Assembly (NCBI GenBank): GCA_010015655.1
Contig: ML976668.1
Coordinates: 559,861-623,860 of the forward strand
Direction: 5' to 3'
Length of the DNA stretch: 64,000 nt
DNA from: Bimuria novae-zelandiae CBS 107.79
Lineage: Eukaryota > Ascomycota > Dothideomycetes > Pleosporales > Didymosphaeriaceae
The position numbers and the translations under genes were made by a program. Shown here piece after piece: positions 1 to 11,949 of the stretch. The notes under the pieces were generated by a model. It worked only from the letters and a program-made list of their open reading frames with translations, ran no database searches and was not told the DNA's origin. Numbering within the stretch: the first letter of the stretch is position 1; every line of letters begins with the position of its first letter.

Positions 1-363
1 CCATTGTCCGGGTTTCTTTTACTCCCCATCTCACCCACTTTCCCCGTCAATCTTTAAAAGACGCTCGCAGTCCTCCTCCTGTCCACTCTCTACAGGCTTG
101 AGGTCTTGCATTTGTCCATTCCATTCCCTTCCCACATTCATTGTGAACTTCCGAGATCTAGCATCTCACACAGTCTTTCCTTGCACCGTCTTCGATACCC
201 AGTCACAGACTACCACACCGCAGAATCACCTGCACCGGACAGACAGATCTTGAATCATCATCACTATTCGGATTGCTAGTCGATCCCTAACACTCCCTGG
301 AGAACCTATCCAACATTCTAACAAATCACACCGCTATCCAGCAACCACAACAACGAAGTCAAA

Positions 364-1245
364 ATGAAGTCCGCTATCATTGTTTCCGCTTTGTTCGCCT
401 CCCTGGCTCTCGCTGCTCCTGTAAACAAGCGCGCCTATGCCACTAAGACCAACACTGTCGTCGAGACTGTCGTTGTCTACACCACTGTCTGGGACAGCCC
501 GGAGCCTACCGCAGCTCCCGCTCCCACCTCTTCTCCCGCCCTCTTCTTCGAGAAGCCCTCCAGCTCCGCCGCAGCCGTCACTGAGGCTCTCTCCTCCGCT
601 GCGCCAGCTCCCGTGGTCCCCAGCTCTTCTTACGTGGCCGTGGTCCCTTCGCCTACGCCCGAGGCTCCGTCAAGCACTCCCGAGCCCGTAGTTGAGACTC
701 CTGCGCCTACGCCTACCCCGGAGCCCGTAACTCCCAGCCCGGAGCCTACTCCCTCACCCGAACCTACTCCCTCGCCCGAGCCTACTCCTTCCCCAGTCCC
801 GTCTCCTGAGCCTGTGCCCGAGCCTGTTCCTTCATCCGCTGCTCCCGCTGAACCCGCGCCAACCCAGCTTTCTAGCGGAAGCAGCAGCGGCGGCCAGGAA
901 TACGCTGGATCCCTCACCATGAACTACTACGGTGGAGGCCTCGGCGCTTGCGGTAAGCCCATTGCCGACACCGAGATGGTCGCTGCCCTCGCCATCGATG
1001 GCTTCGGTGCCTCTACCTACGACACTGCCACTGGCAACCCCACCAACAAATGGTGCAACCAGAAGATCCGTATTAGCTACAACGGCAAGACCGCCGATGC
1101 CACCATCATGGACCGCTGCGCCGGCTGCACTGGCGCGGGCGGCCTCGATGCCACTCCCGCTCTCTGGGAGGCCCTCACCGGCGGCATCGGTGGCGCCTCT
1201 GGCGACCGCCTCGAGTCCGGCATGACCTTCACCCTGATCAACTAA
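364..1245 (+). CDS. secreted expansin-like protein (double-psi beta-barrel)
   Basis: A single uninterrupted 293-residue frame. Residues 1-18 form a signal peptide, and a Lys-Arg Kex2-type site follows at residues 22-23. Residues 50-175 are a Pro/Ser/Thr/Ala-rich linker with tandem PEPTPS units, probably O-glycosylated. Residues 178-293 are a compact Gly- and Cys-containing domain with the TMNYYGGGLGACG opening and a later ATIMDRCAGC segment, which resembles the double-psi beta-barrel of barwin, expansin, RlpA and the fungal allergen Asp f 7 group. Proteins of this type are secreted or wall-bound and bind or loosen polysaccharide without a clear hydrolase site. The expansin carbohydrate-binding domain is missing, so expansin-like fits better than expansin. 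The ATG follows a CAAA context and a long CT-rich leader. The family call rests on the visible motifs; the wall role is inferred. Confidence 0.85.
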   Translation: MKSAIIVSALFASLALAAPVNKRAYATKTNTVVETVVVYTTVWDSPEPTAAPAPTSSPALFFEKPSSSAAAVTEALSSAAPAPVVPSSSYVAVVPSPTPEAPSSTPEPVVETPAPTPTPEPVTPSPEPTPSPEPTPSPEPTPSPVPSPEPVPEPVPSSAAPAEPAPTQLSSGSSSGGQEYAGSLTMNYYGGGLGACGKPIADTEMVAALAIDGFGASTYDTATGNPTNKWCNQKIRISYNGKTADATIMDRCAGCTGAGGLDATPALWEALTGGIGGASGDRLESGMTFTLIN

Positions 1246-2205
1246 GTACTGCAATCCCCTCTTCATAAGAAGACTCCACCACCAACCAATCCTGCCGCCT
1301 CTTACGTGCAGCGCTTCGACCATATACCCACTTTTCGCAACCACAGTATTGCTAGCGCCGGCAGGATCAGCGCTGTTTCACGACTTACGACAATACCAAC
1401 AAGCGGATCAAGGGAGTCTGATTTGGAAAGATACCTTTTGAAGAACATGTACTTATCTTTGACCTTCTCTGTCGCTCACTTACCTGCTTTTGGCTGCGCT
1501 TCTTCTTTCTCTTCGCCTTTGTATACCACTTTAGGGACTGGGGTTGGCACTCTGGTATAGCTACGGGGCTGAGGCCCGCGTCACGTAGCCCGTGACTGAA
1601 AAATATACATGCGTCGCGCATTCACACACAACATCGTTTGCTATGTTCGTGACTGTCCCATGCCATTGACGATGCGCGCGCATTCGAACGTGTCGACTCA
1701 TATTGTCGCGGTACAGCTTGCACAACAGATAGCGCTCACCACTACCCCTTTTTGCAATGAACCTCCTGATACAAGCAACGTATATTCGTCCACGAAGTGG
1801 CCACACTCCGAGTGACTTCTTCGCAAGCACACTCTTCTTCTGACGCATGCACGCACACTCTCGCACTGCCCCCTTTTTTTTTCCTTCCGTTACCACCAGG
1901 GTCTAACTGCCACTCGCCACGCGCTTCCTCACATACCCACCACAACGCAAAATTCTTCACAGACGTTGCCACACCAAACCCCCGAAACCCGCAAAGTTCC
2001 CACAAAAAAAAACCTAATTCGCCATCCCCGGTGCGTTTCGCTGCGACCCACACCCACCGCGGGCTGCTGCAAAACAAAACGCCCAGGGTGGGGGTCGTGA
2101 GTGAACGTTCGCGCTAACGAAGGCTCCGTTTCAAGCTGCCCACCGTGGGTACGAAGCGCCTTGAATCGTTCAAAGCACAGGAAATGGCGGGTGTTTCGTG
2201 GATTA
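1246..2205. other. intergenic, no gene seen
   Basis: About 960 bases between the expansin-like gene and the Fot1-type element. Short open frames occur on both strands, but none shows a domain, a splice pattern or a plausible protein composition. Base composition is ordinary, not RIP-like. Confidence 0.6.
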
Positions 2206-2259
2206 CTCGCCCCACACGCTAAGGCTGGCGCCTTAGCCCTACTCAGCTCAACGCAACTT
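2206..2259 (+). repeat. left terminal inverted repeat of the Fot1-type element
   Basis: Exact reverse complement of 4030-4083 by eye. It contains an internal palindrome AAGGC-TGGC-GCCTT near 2221-2234. Confidence 0.9.
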
Positions 2260-2303
2260 TTTGTATTAATTCGACATTTCTATAGAAGCTGACGCCGCCC
2301 AGG

Positions 2304-3967
2304 TTAATTATACGGACTAATATAGGCTGAACTTGGTGTTGCGAGTACTGTAGGATTAACAGTCATATCCCTAAGTGATAGCACCTGTCGGGGGAGGCTC
2401 TGTAAGGCTTGCAGCTGATCAGCTTTGAACTTTTTAGCAGCCCTACGGGCAATCTTCTCAGCCTCAAGCTCTACACGTTGATCAATAGCTTGTCGCGCGT
2501 CGCTGACGGTGATCACGCCGCCCTTCTGTACCTGCTTAGTACTAGTTGAGGCCCTTTTCCGGCGTTGTTGTGACGCTGCGGTGATTTGCTCAAGGTCGCG
2601 ATTCGCCAGCGCCAGACTATCGATCAGCATTTTTGAGCTCTGCAGGAACTTCGTGAGCCTACGACTCGATATATTACGCTTCTTGAGTGCCAGCGCCATC
2701 TTTGTATGCTGGCGTTTATATGATGTAGGCGTATCAGCGATAGGTGATGAGTTAACAGGTGATGGATTTTGAGCCTGAGGTGGCGGCGTCCGAGCTGCGC
2801 GCGATGGGAGCTTCTGATATACGATTTCTGGGTTGTAGGGAAAGATGCCAGTCTTCTCCCAGGCACTGAGTATAGTAGCTTGTTTGAACGTCGCCATCCT
2901 GATGCCGTGATAGGCGTGTAGGAACTCGAGCTTATCAAAATGCGTACACCCAGTTCTAGTCGCCATCTCTACAGCTTTCTTGTGATTGTGCTTTAATGGC
3001 TGAAAACACACTACGTCAAGAGGCTGTAGGTGATGTGATGCGTGCGGAGGTAGGGTGAATGGAATGATCTTGTGATCGTCGCAGAACTTGACCATAGGTA
3101 TAGTAAGGTGGCTGCCAAATCCGTCAAATATTAATAGTCGATAGGCGCCCTTCTGACGCGCGCGCGTCTGTTTTTCGAAGAACTCTACCCACTCAAGTNN
3201 NNNNNNNNNNNNNNNNNNNNNNNNNNNNNNNNNNNNNNNNNNNNNNNNNNNNNNNNNNNNNNNNNNNNNNNNNNNNNNNNNNNNNNNNNNNNNNNNNNNN
3301 NNNNNNNNNNNNNNNNNNNNNNNNNNNNNNNNNNNNNNNNNNNNNNNNNNNNNNNNNNNNNNNNNNNNNNNNNNNNNNNNNNNNNNNNNNNNNNNNNNNN
3401 NNNNNNNNNNNNNNNNNNNNNNNNNNNNNNNNNNNNNNNNNNNNNNNNNNNNNNNNNNNNNNNNNNNNNNNNNNNNNNNNNNNNNNNNTCGTACATCACC
3501 TTCTTAAGGCGCGTAAAATGCTGACTGTAGGCTTCGAACGTAGCCATCGCTGTACGATTGATATCCTGCGGCTTCTGCTTTATGCGACGGCACTCAGGGT
3601 GGCGCTCTATCCAGCGTGTGAGCCATTCTTTGCCCAGTGGAGCTGCGCGCCCATCTGGGTGATCGCGATCAATAAGGAACTGCGCAGCACCTGTGAGCTG
3701 CGGCATTAGGCAGGGCATGCCCAGATCGTCGCAGCGGCGTATATAGAGCTTCAGAGTATCGTCTTGCACCTTTGTGAGCCTTTGGTTGGCACCAGGGCGA
3801 TCGTGGCGGCTACTTCTGCCTTTTATACGCGCTCGAAGTCGCGTAACCGGCACACAGTAGTCGCGTGCCGCAGCAGCAATATTGAACTTTTCAACGCCAG
3901 AAAAGTCATCAAGGCAGGCTTGAATACGAAGCTCGACATCTGCTGAATTCCCATAGTAAATAGGCAT
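2304..3967 (-). CDS. Fot1/pogo transposase, interrupted by an assembly gap
   Basis: The protein reads from ATG at 3967 to the stop at 2304. The N-terminal part before the gap has a psq-like helix-turn-helix followed by a CENP-B-type DNA-binding region (the WLTRWIERHPECRRIK stretch). After the gap the frame is open from 3198 onward without needing a new start, through LLIFDGFGSHLT, the DG-GSH segment that carries a DDE catalytic aspartate, and PPHASHHLQPLDVVCF, the HLQPLD hallmark of this family. The tail is basic. The enzyme would cut and paste the element at TA sites in the nucleus. The total length of about 555 codons including the 290-N gap matches the family, but is one base off a multiple of three, so the gap length is probably not exact. 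Intactness cannot be judged across the gap. Confidence 0.85.
3199..3488. other. assembly gap (290 N)
   Basis: A run of N inside the transposase gene. It falls in the middle of a repeated element, where short-read assemblies often break. Confidence 0.99.
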
Positions 3968-4029
3968 GGTGGGGTGCTGATATTCGAATTGTAGAGAAAA
4001 ATCTGATCAAAAAGTTGCGTTGAGCCGAG

Positions 4030-4083
4030 AAGTTGCGTTGAGCTGAGTAGGGCTAAGGCGCCAGCCTTAGCGTGTGGGGCGAG
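4030..4083 (-). repeat. right terminal inverted repeat of the Fot1-type element
   Basis: Partner of 2206-2259 and followed directly by the TA duplication. Confidence 0.9.
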
Positions 4084-4239
4084 TAGATTGAGGGGCGCCG
4101 GGCGTGGTGGATCCTGGAATCTGGACGAGGCGCGTGAGGTTTGTGGTACCGTAGCTTGGCAGCTGGCGCGCCGCGTCACCGAACGCGCCACCCCACCATG
4201 CAATACCCCAACTTCAATGCGCTGCATCTCCACCAATAT

Positions 4240-4560
4240 GGACCCGATTACGGCCGCGATAGAAGCAATTGAATTACGGAGACTAAGAGAATCTTTCTCG
4301 TATTAAAAAATTGCAAAAGAATTTAGTATTATACAATCTACACTAACGCGCTAGCATAAGCGCTTTATTAGCTAGCAGCAGGTTCCTGTACAATATAGCT
4401 AAAATATTACCTAATAGCAAGAACAAGAGCTTCTATAATATATTAAGCGCCTTACTAAACGTAGCCTTCCTCTTATCCCTTGCACCGGCAACATCGCCCG
4501 CACACGGACCACCTCTTAATAGCTAATTAGATAATTAATTACTAAAACACCAAGACCTGC
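4240..4560 (+). pseudogene. N-terminal relic of a second Fot1-like transposase (left copy)
   Basis: The + strand reads MDPITAAIEAIE...ESFSY, then continues in the same frame through RIP stops into a helix-turn-helix-like stretch (KIAKEFSIIQSTLTR, stop, HKRF). This is the usual N-terminus of another Fot1 subfamily. Composition changes at about 4304 from normal to heavily TA-rich. A diverged partner lies at 23640-23830 on the opposite strand. Boundaries are approximate. Confidence 0.6.
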
Positions 4561-4843
4561 GTTATAATATTAGCAATTATTAATTCCTAGCTAAAATACA
4601 ACTTTTTTTAAAATTTCTAATATATATAAGTATGCTAAAACGTGTAGCGCCTATTAGTAATAATCCTAACTTTATAAAATTTATAAAGTATAGTTAAAAA
4701 AATAGTATTTTACCTAACTTATCGCGCACGCCGCTAGCTACCTAGTAACTACTTAAAATAAATAATCTATATACTTTTAGACACGCTTAGTTACCTTAGT
4801 ATATAGATGTTAATTCTCCTATTTTCTTATTTAACTTATTTTA

Positions 4844-5300
4844 TGTTAAGATTCCGAAGAGATAGCTAATCCCTAAGGGGCTAAGGTTGGTTCTCGGGCA
4901 GGAATACTAGTAGGACAGGAGAGGGTCGTAGTGATAGCTTGCGCTTGTCACTAGGGCGTTAGTATCAAAGGTGTGTACAGTACAATCAAATTAATAAGGT
5001 TGCTTATTCAGATCTAAACGATAGATTGATAAACAAGTTAAACACGAATGCCTTAAGGGTATTCGTGTGGGTTTATATATAAGAGGGGTAAACCTTACCG
5101 TCTATCTCTCTTTCTACTGTCCCTAGATTCCGATAGATAGTCGCACCGTCCGTGGATGGTGCACCTTCCACAATCTTGGCAGGATGGTATGTCTTGGCTG
5201 GATGGTACATCACGTGACCCCGGTTACGCGACCCCGCCGAGTGTCACTTCTACTAAGGCCCGTTGGTCCTCCGCGTTCCATACATGTTCAGATCCTAACA
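4844..5300 (+). mobile_element. solo LTR, Copia-like (457 bp)
   Basis: The segment starts TGTTAAGAT and ends ATCCTAACA, imperfect inverted termini typical of Ty1/Copia LTRs, and is flanked by identical 5-base duplications TTTTA (4839-4843 and 5301-5305). It contains a TATATATAAG promoter-like box near 5073. It is far less mutated than its surroundings. The strand is assigned from the TATA-like box and is uncertain. No internal region is attached, so it is a recombined solo LTR. Confidence 0.8.
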
Positions 5301-5305
5301 TTTTA

Positions 5306-6247
5306 CAACGCTAAGCTTCTTAATTAAATTATATACTATATAAATTAGCACGCTAAAAAGCTTTAAGCTAAAGCGCTATTAACGCCTAACTATTATAGAT
5401 AGAAACTAACGTCGCTAAGCGAGCTATATACCTACTTTAGAATTATTATATATATAGCGCTTTATAAAGAGCTATCGCTTAAGGAGTATTAGTAGAAACT
5501 TTATAGGACAGCGCCTATGCATAAAGTCAATCTCTATATATTATAGAAACGCTAGGAGCAGCTAGATTAATACTTATACTTAATAGAAGTTAATTAGAGT
5601 TTTAAATTACACTTTAGCTAAGTATAAGGTCTCTTAGAGTTATTACGTAAGCGTAGCTTTAAGTACTAGACCTTTAATAAGTACTTTTATATTAATAAAG
5701 TAATAGTAAGATTTATAGGACGCGCGAGTAAGGTTATTATAATTAAAATAAAGCTAATACTAGTGTAAAAAGCGCCCTGACTACGGGCGACTCAGTCTAT
5801 CCACAGTACTAAGGCGATCCCTTAGAGAGGGAAGAGAAGGGCTGCGGCGAGGGAAGTAGATAGGCGGAAGGCCCGGATAGCGCCGGTCTAGAGCGGACTA
5901 GGGCCCTCGACGGCCCTCGACCTACGACTCGTGACAACTAGAGGGGTATAAAATCTAGTATTTAGCTAATAATAGAGTAATTTTAAACTAGTTATTTTAT
6001 GCTAGAGGTGCCGAGCGAGGTCTAGTAAACTTACTTACTCTTATAGGAGTAGAAACGCTGCCCTTTATACTAACTAAGTCTATTTTTATTACTCTTATAC
6101 TTACTAAGGACGCTGCCAGGCGTTATTAATTTTTACTAAATTACTATATTATCTAAGATAATAATCTCTTTAACACTATCCTTATACTTAAATACTTAAA
6201 AGATAATAGCGTAGGGTGCGCAGGCACTATAAGGACGATAAAAATAG
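5306..6247 (+). pseudogene. piggyBac-type transposase relic, 5' part
   Basis: With the solo LTR at 5764-5936 left out, the + strand gives one frame with RIP stops. It shows IIIYIALYKE, then APMHKVNLYI, then VRFIGRASKV, then an EGYKI / LFYARGAERG stretch, and last CAGTIRTIKI. The order and content match the DDE_Tnp_1_7 (piggyBac) core. The frame is cut at 6247 by Gypsy-B and resumes at 22546. In-frame stops are TAG or TAA at positions expected for Trp or Gln. Confidence 0.75.
5764..5936 (-). mobile_element. solo LTR of Gypsy-A, reverse orientation (173 bp)
   Basis: Reverse complement of the Gypsy-A LTRs at 6323-6495 and 13335-13507, with the same 173-base length. It is flanked by exact ACTAG duplications (5759-5763 and 5937-5941). 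It interrupts the piggyBac frame. Confidence 0.92.
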
Positions 6248-6322
6248 TGTTACGACCACGAACCCCACAAGGATAAAGAAGCCAGACAATTACGCCAAGA
6301 GAGTAATTGTTAACAAAGTAGC
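6248..6322 (+). repeat. Gypsy-B 5' LTR, segment 1
   Basis: Starts TGTTACGACCACGAACC. Homologous to 22094-22168 of the 3' LTR. Ends in GTAGC, the target copied when Gypsy-A inserted. Confidence 0.9.
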
Positions 6323-6495
6323 TGTCACGAGTCGTAGGTCGAGGGCCCTCGACGGCCCTAGTCCGCTCTAGACCGGCGCTATCCGGGCCTTCCGCCTATC
6401 TACTTCCCTCGCCGTAGCCCTTCTCTTCCCTCTCTAAGGGATCGCCTTAGTACTGTGGATAGACTAAGTCGCCCGTAGTCAGGGCGCTTTTTACA
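6323..6495 (+). repeat. Gypsy-A 5' LTR
   Basis: 173 bases with TG...CA ends. GC-rich compared with the interior. Confidence 0.93.
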
Positions 6496-6537
6496 ATACG
6501 ATCCCTTACCCCCTCATATCTAATTCACCTGTACGAT

Positions 6538-9500
6538 GGAATCGACACGAAGAGTTACCCGCCAGATCTTAAAGATAGTAGGAGACCCTTAAAGCAGGTC
6601 ACTACTTATAGGACCCTCTAAATAAGAGCCTCTAATAGTTACAACGCTTATAGAAGACCTAACAACACTTACAAACCTAGAGGAAGACCCCCTTGCTATT
6701 ATAGGCAGTAATAATAACTAATAATTAAAGGAAGTTACCCTTTAAGAACGCCTAGGCGTGCTATAGCTCTAATAACGTATTTAAGAATTAGAGGCCTCCC
6801 TAATAGCAGAGCGTTACTAATCTAAAGGCAAGACCCTAGTTAAGAACAAGATAATAACTACTAGCATCTCTAATAACTCCCTAAAGCCTAAGGAGGATTA
6901 CGGCAACCTAGATAAGACTAAAGACATAAGTAATAACCTATTAAGTAATAGCTTAATAAAGAACGCGTCCTTAAGCTCAGACAATACTAGTTAAGACTAA
7001 TCTAGGGCCTCTAGAAGCATCTAACACCCGTAAAAGAAGGATAGATAAGGCCAGGCCCGCACTAGTCGCGATAAAAAATATTAAATTTAAATAGTGGCTA
7101 CTACCCTAGACGCATAGCTACTAAAGCTATTAGAACCTCCTTAATTTAAGAGTAGGGGTTACAAGGAACTAAACTTATAAAAGAGGGCCTATAAGGACTA
7201 TATTAACTTCTTACCCGCCCTTAAAACTAACGAAGCGCAGGTTAGGTTGGTAGTAAGATACTTAGAAGATACATAACGTAACTACTAGAACCAAACAGTC
7301 GCCAAGATCCTAGAGCGAAAGCGACACAGGAAAGTCACCTAAGACCTTCTACAGCAGACTATAGTGGACTCCCTAGGATTAGCCTAGGAGCGAAAGAGTG
7401 CCGCTCGCCAAAGGATTAAGGTAGCTAAACAAGGCAAGAAGACCCTTATAGAACTCCTTAACTACCTTAAGGACTAATAGGAGGAATGCGACCTAGAGAA
7501 GGTCTTAAATAATAATAATAAAGACTATATTAATAACTTCTATACGGCACTAGACAAGAAAATCTAAGAACGCCTTAAATAGTAGCCACGCGAATAAAAG
7601 AGCCTCTCTTGCTTAGAAGTAAAGGTAAATATATATTAGCAAATATTAAAACTTTATAAGTTAAGGAAACAACGCACACACGATATTAATAATAACTTTC
7701 TTAATAAGCTAGCTAACGAAAGGCGCGATCGAAAGCGATTTAGGTTAAATAATATAAGACTATACTAGAGACGCCACGACAGCGACCGTCGCGACAAGAA
7801 TAGCAAAAAGAAGGCTTAGGTAGTAGAGGACAAGGACAAGAACTAATACTTCTACTACCACGAACTAGGCTATTATAAGGCGTCCTGTTCAAAGTACAAG
7901 GCCGAGGCGGGGAAAGACAAGCTGTAGACTAGGAGGCCTAATAGTCTATAGGCAAGGTTAACTATAATAAAGGTTAATAATAACTAGTCGCAGCCGCAAG
8001 GACCCTTAAGAATAGGAGTAGTAGCTTACTAATTACGCTAGACAGTGAAGTATAGCACGAGGGTAACTAATAATAAATTAAAGCCCTAGTAGACTGCGGA
8101 GCTAAAGCAAATTTCGTTAGTAGTAATTTAATAAAGTAGTTAGGGGTTACGGTGATAATAATAAAAGGCAAACGCTACGTGGCGCTAAACGGACAAGACT
8201 TGGGCGTTCTAGGCCAGGCGAAGCTCCCCTACACCATTATAGACAGTCGCGGTAAAACTAAGAGCGATAGTTACCTGTTCATAGTTAGTAACATTAGTAG
8301 ATTCGACATGGTCTTAGGAATACCCTAGCTAGCAGAATAGAACCCTATCGTAAACTTTTATAATAAGACTATCCGCTTCGCCCATAAGAAGCGCAAATAG
8401 ACTAAGATTTCTACTAAATTAGTAGAAGAGTTCGCCGGCACGGCTAAAGACATAGCAAATAACTATTTTATTATATATACTACCCTAAAGGACACATTAG
8501 GAGGCCCACCTAGGACGCTACCTAAAGAATACCAGGGACGGTAGGAGGAAGCCTTCTCTAAAGAAGCTATAAGCATCCTTGCCAACCATGGCCCCTACGA
8601 GATAAAGATCGATATCGAGGAAGGCAAGGAAGTGCCTTTTAGACCACTCTATAGTCTATTAGAGTTAGAGTTAGCAGTTCTGCGCGACTATATCTAAAAG
8701 AACCTTAAATAGGGCTTTATTTAACCGTCGCGATTAAGCGCCGGGGCACTAATCTTTTTCGTAAAGAAAAAGGATAGAGGCCTCCGCCTCTGCGTCGACT
8801 ATAGGGGACTAAATATAGTTATAATAAAGAACTAATACCTACTTCCCTTAATACAGGAATCCCTTAACTAACTAGGGGATGCCTAGATCTACACTAAACT
8901 AGACCTAAGGGACGCCTACCACCGCGTCCAAATTAGGGCAGGAGATAAATAGAAGACAGCCTTCTAAATAAAGTATAGATAGTATAAATACATAGTAATA
9001 CCTTTTAGCTTGACAAACGCGCCTGCGACCTTCTAAAGCTATATTAATAACACACTATTAGACCTTCTTAACATCTACTATATTATGTACCTCGACAATA
9101 TCCTTATCTACTCTAAGACAAAGGAGGAACATATCTAGCACGTTTAGACAGTGCTAGAACGCCTTGTTAAACGCCAGCTATACGCCAAACTGTCTAAATG
9201 CGAATTCTACACACGCAAGGTGGGATACCTAGGCTTTATAGTATCCCTAGACAGCGTAGAGATAGAGGAGGACCGCGTCGCCTCTATAAAAGATTAGCCT
9301 AAACTAAACTTAGTCTAAGCAGTTAGGATCTTCCTTAGCTTTATTAACTACTATTAAAGGTTTATAAAAGGATTCTCTTAAGTAGCGGTACCCCTTCACG
9401 CCCTAATAAGAAGGCTAGAGGGAGCTACTAAGGGCGGACAGTGATAGAGACTTAAGGAATTAGTTATAATAAGCCTACTAAAGCAGGCTAAGGCCTCCTT

Positions 9501-11735
9501 TTACTAGCTAAAAGAGAGCTTTATACGAGGGCCCTTACTAGCCTACTTTAACTTTAAAAGACTCTTAAGAGTAGAAACTAACGCTTTAGGTTTCGCGATC
9601 TTGGGTATCTTAAGCTAACCATAACTAGACAAATATAGAAAGCTATAATAGCACCTAGTTACTTTTTATTCGCGCAAGATAAACTAGGCAAAACGAAACT
9701 ATAACACGCATAATAGCAAGTTGCTAGCAATTATTAAAGCTTTTAAGCATTAGCAACACTACCTAGAGGGTGTTAGCAAGAAGGTTAAGCTTCTAACTAA
9801 TTATACTAACCTATAAGGGTTTATGTCTATAAAAGTCCTAACTAGACAGTAGGTAAGGTGGGCCAAATAGCTTGCAACGTTTAATTTTAAAATTAAATAC
9901 TATTTAGGAAGGATAAATCCCGCTAACGGACTATTACGGAGACCTGACTACGAGTTAGAGGAGGAAACAAGCTTAGGCGGGATAGGCAGTTCCTAGTAAA
10001 GACTCCTTAAGGCCCTATAGCACAAGTTACAGCTAAAAGGCAACGCTTTAGACGAAGCAGGCGTGGCATGCAGCCTATAGTTACTAAAGTAGGCAGGAAG
10101 CCCTAGACTAGTAGTAGTAATAAGGGTTGCTAGACCTAGAACGTTAGTAACTAAGGAGGCGGCGGTAAACAATTTAGCAAGCGCTTACCCTATAGTGGAG
10201 CTATTAAAGAGAAATAGCCAGGGGGACGAAACTACAGAACGAATCCTCTAGTACCTCTAAGGGCCAGAGATGGCAAAGCCGGAATGGCTAAAGCGCTAGA
10301 TAATTGGACCGGCCAACCTATTATAGTACGAGAATAGGCTATACGTGCCACCTCTAGCGAGGGTACACGTCCTTTAATAATGCCACGATAACCCCCTTAC
10401 GGGCTATTTTAGCTTTGCTAAGACCTTAGAGCTAGTGCTACAAGAGTTCTAGTGGCCTAGTGTTTAATAATACGTAAAGGACTACGTCTAGACCTGTTAA
10501 GCGTGCTCTAGGGCGAAACCTATCTAATACGCGACGTATAGCCAACTTAATAGCCTACTAGTCCTAAGGGGCATCTAAGAGAACATTACTATAGACATAG
10601 TAATAGATCTACCTAAGAGTAAATCTAGAGCCTATCGTTATAACAGCATCCTAGTAATTATTAACTAGTTTTTTAAGATGGCACACTACATCCCCACGCG
10701 AAAGGACCTAAAGGCAGTAAAGCTAGCTAAGGTCTTTAAAAAAGAGGTTCTACGCCTACACGGCCCTCTAAAGTTAATAGTTACAGATAGAGGCAGCCTA
10801 TTTATATTAGCTTATTAGAGTACCTTTACTTAATATTTAAGAACTAAGCGACTCCTCTCTACTGCCTTCTACTTACAGATAGACGGACAGACAGAATAAT
10901 AGAACTAAACGCTTAAATAGTACCTTTAAGTATTCTATAACTATAAATAATCTAATTAGGCGGACCTTCTATCCAAAGCAGAATATTCGTACAATAATAG
11001 TATCTACAGCTCTATAGGAGTGTCGCCATTTATTACAGTATACGGCCTAAATCTACTAATAGTAGGCCTGCCCCGAGAAGTATAGCTATGCGGGTTAGTA
11101 CTTACAGTAAGGGCTAGAGCGGCAGTTCTAGCCTAGACTAGGGCCTAGATAACCTAAGCGATCCTTAGGGCACAGGCGTACCAGGCAACGTGGTATAACA
11201 GGAAGTATAAGGCCCAAACCTTTATAGTAAGAGACATGGTATACCTCGACGCCCGCAATATACAGTTAACTAGGCCTAAGAAAAAACTTAACTATAAGTC
11301 CTAGGGTCCCTATAAGGTAAAACGGCGGATTAGTTAACAGGCATATAAGCTAGAGCTACTAAAGGACTTTAATATTTACCTAGTGTTCCATGTGTCTCTC
11401 CTAAACTAGGCAGCCCTAAAAGAACTACTATAATAGAAGCAAAGCCCGCCTAAGGTTATTATACTATAAGCAAGGGAGGATATATACCTAATTAAAGAAA
11501 TTAGATCTAGGGTACTCCAGGACAAAGAATGGCTGTATAAAGTTAAGTAGAAAGGATACGATAGCGATAAGAACTAGTAGTTATCTATAGAGAAGATCTC
11601 TAAAGGGGCGATAAAGTAGTTCCTAAAGGGCTTGGATAAAGAGACTAAAGGTCGCCCTAGACAGAAGCCTAAGAGGCGGGGTCGCCCCCCTAGAGAAGGA
11701 GGAAGACAGCACTCGATAGTAATTAGTAATAGATT
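6538..11735 (+). pseudogene. Gypsy-A gag-pol, RIP-inactivated
   Basis: Recognisable in order on the + strand are a CCHC-like zinc knuckle with Cys-to-Tyr changes (about 7838-7895), an aspartic-protease-like segment LVDCGAKANFVS (about 8087), and reverse transcriptase from [16 protein letters not shown] to the polymerase box, where YLDN replaces YLDD (8755-9117). RNase H follows near 9550-9760, then an integrase HHCC region (10350-10530), its catalytic core (10590-10830), and a chromodomain (EWLYKVK, stop, KGYDSD, about 11525-11590) with a basic KRRGRPP tail. There are dozens of TAG/TAA stops, so it cannot make a protein. Chromodomains of this kind target chromoviruses to heterochromatin. Boundaries are approximate. 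Confidence 0.88.
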
Positions 11736-11949
11736 ACTCTAGAGAGTACACTTTATAGGCTGCGAAATACTAGAATAAATAGGGTAGAGGATTCTTAAAT
11801 AGACTAAAGACTAGAACGAGCTATCTAGGCCTATTTACGCCTCTCGGGGCCTAATAGAGGCTTATAAGCCTATTTAGACTGTACCTAACGCGATTATAGC
11901 CAACCGAAACCTAACTAAAACTACCTAAGGGTATAGAACGTGAATAAAA

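Larger units (their letters stand above)
2206..4083 (-). mobile_element. Fot1/pogo-type DNA transposon, little mutated
   Basis: A 1878-base element (gap length taken as given) bounded by 54-base terminal inverted repeats at 2206-2259 and 4030-4083 and flanked by the dinucleotide TA on both sides (2204-2205 and 4084-4085), the standard pogo/Fot1 target duplication. It carries one transposase frame on the minus strand. Size, TA target and the CENP-B-like plus DDE protein fit the Fot1 group. Unlike the adjacent island it shows no CpA depletion and no visible in-frame stops, so it probably arrived recently. A second partial copy of the sub-terminal motif AAGTTGCGTTGAGC lies just inside the right repeat near 4013. 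Confidence 0.9.
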
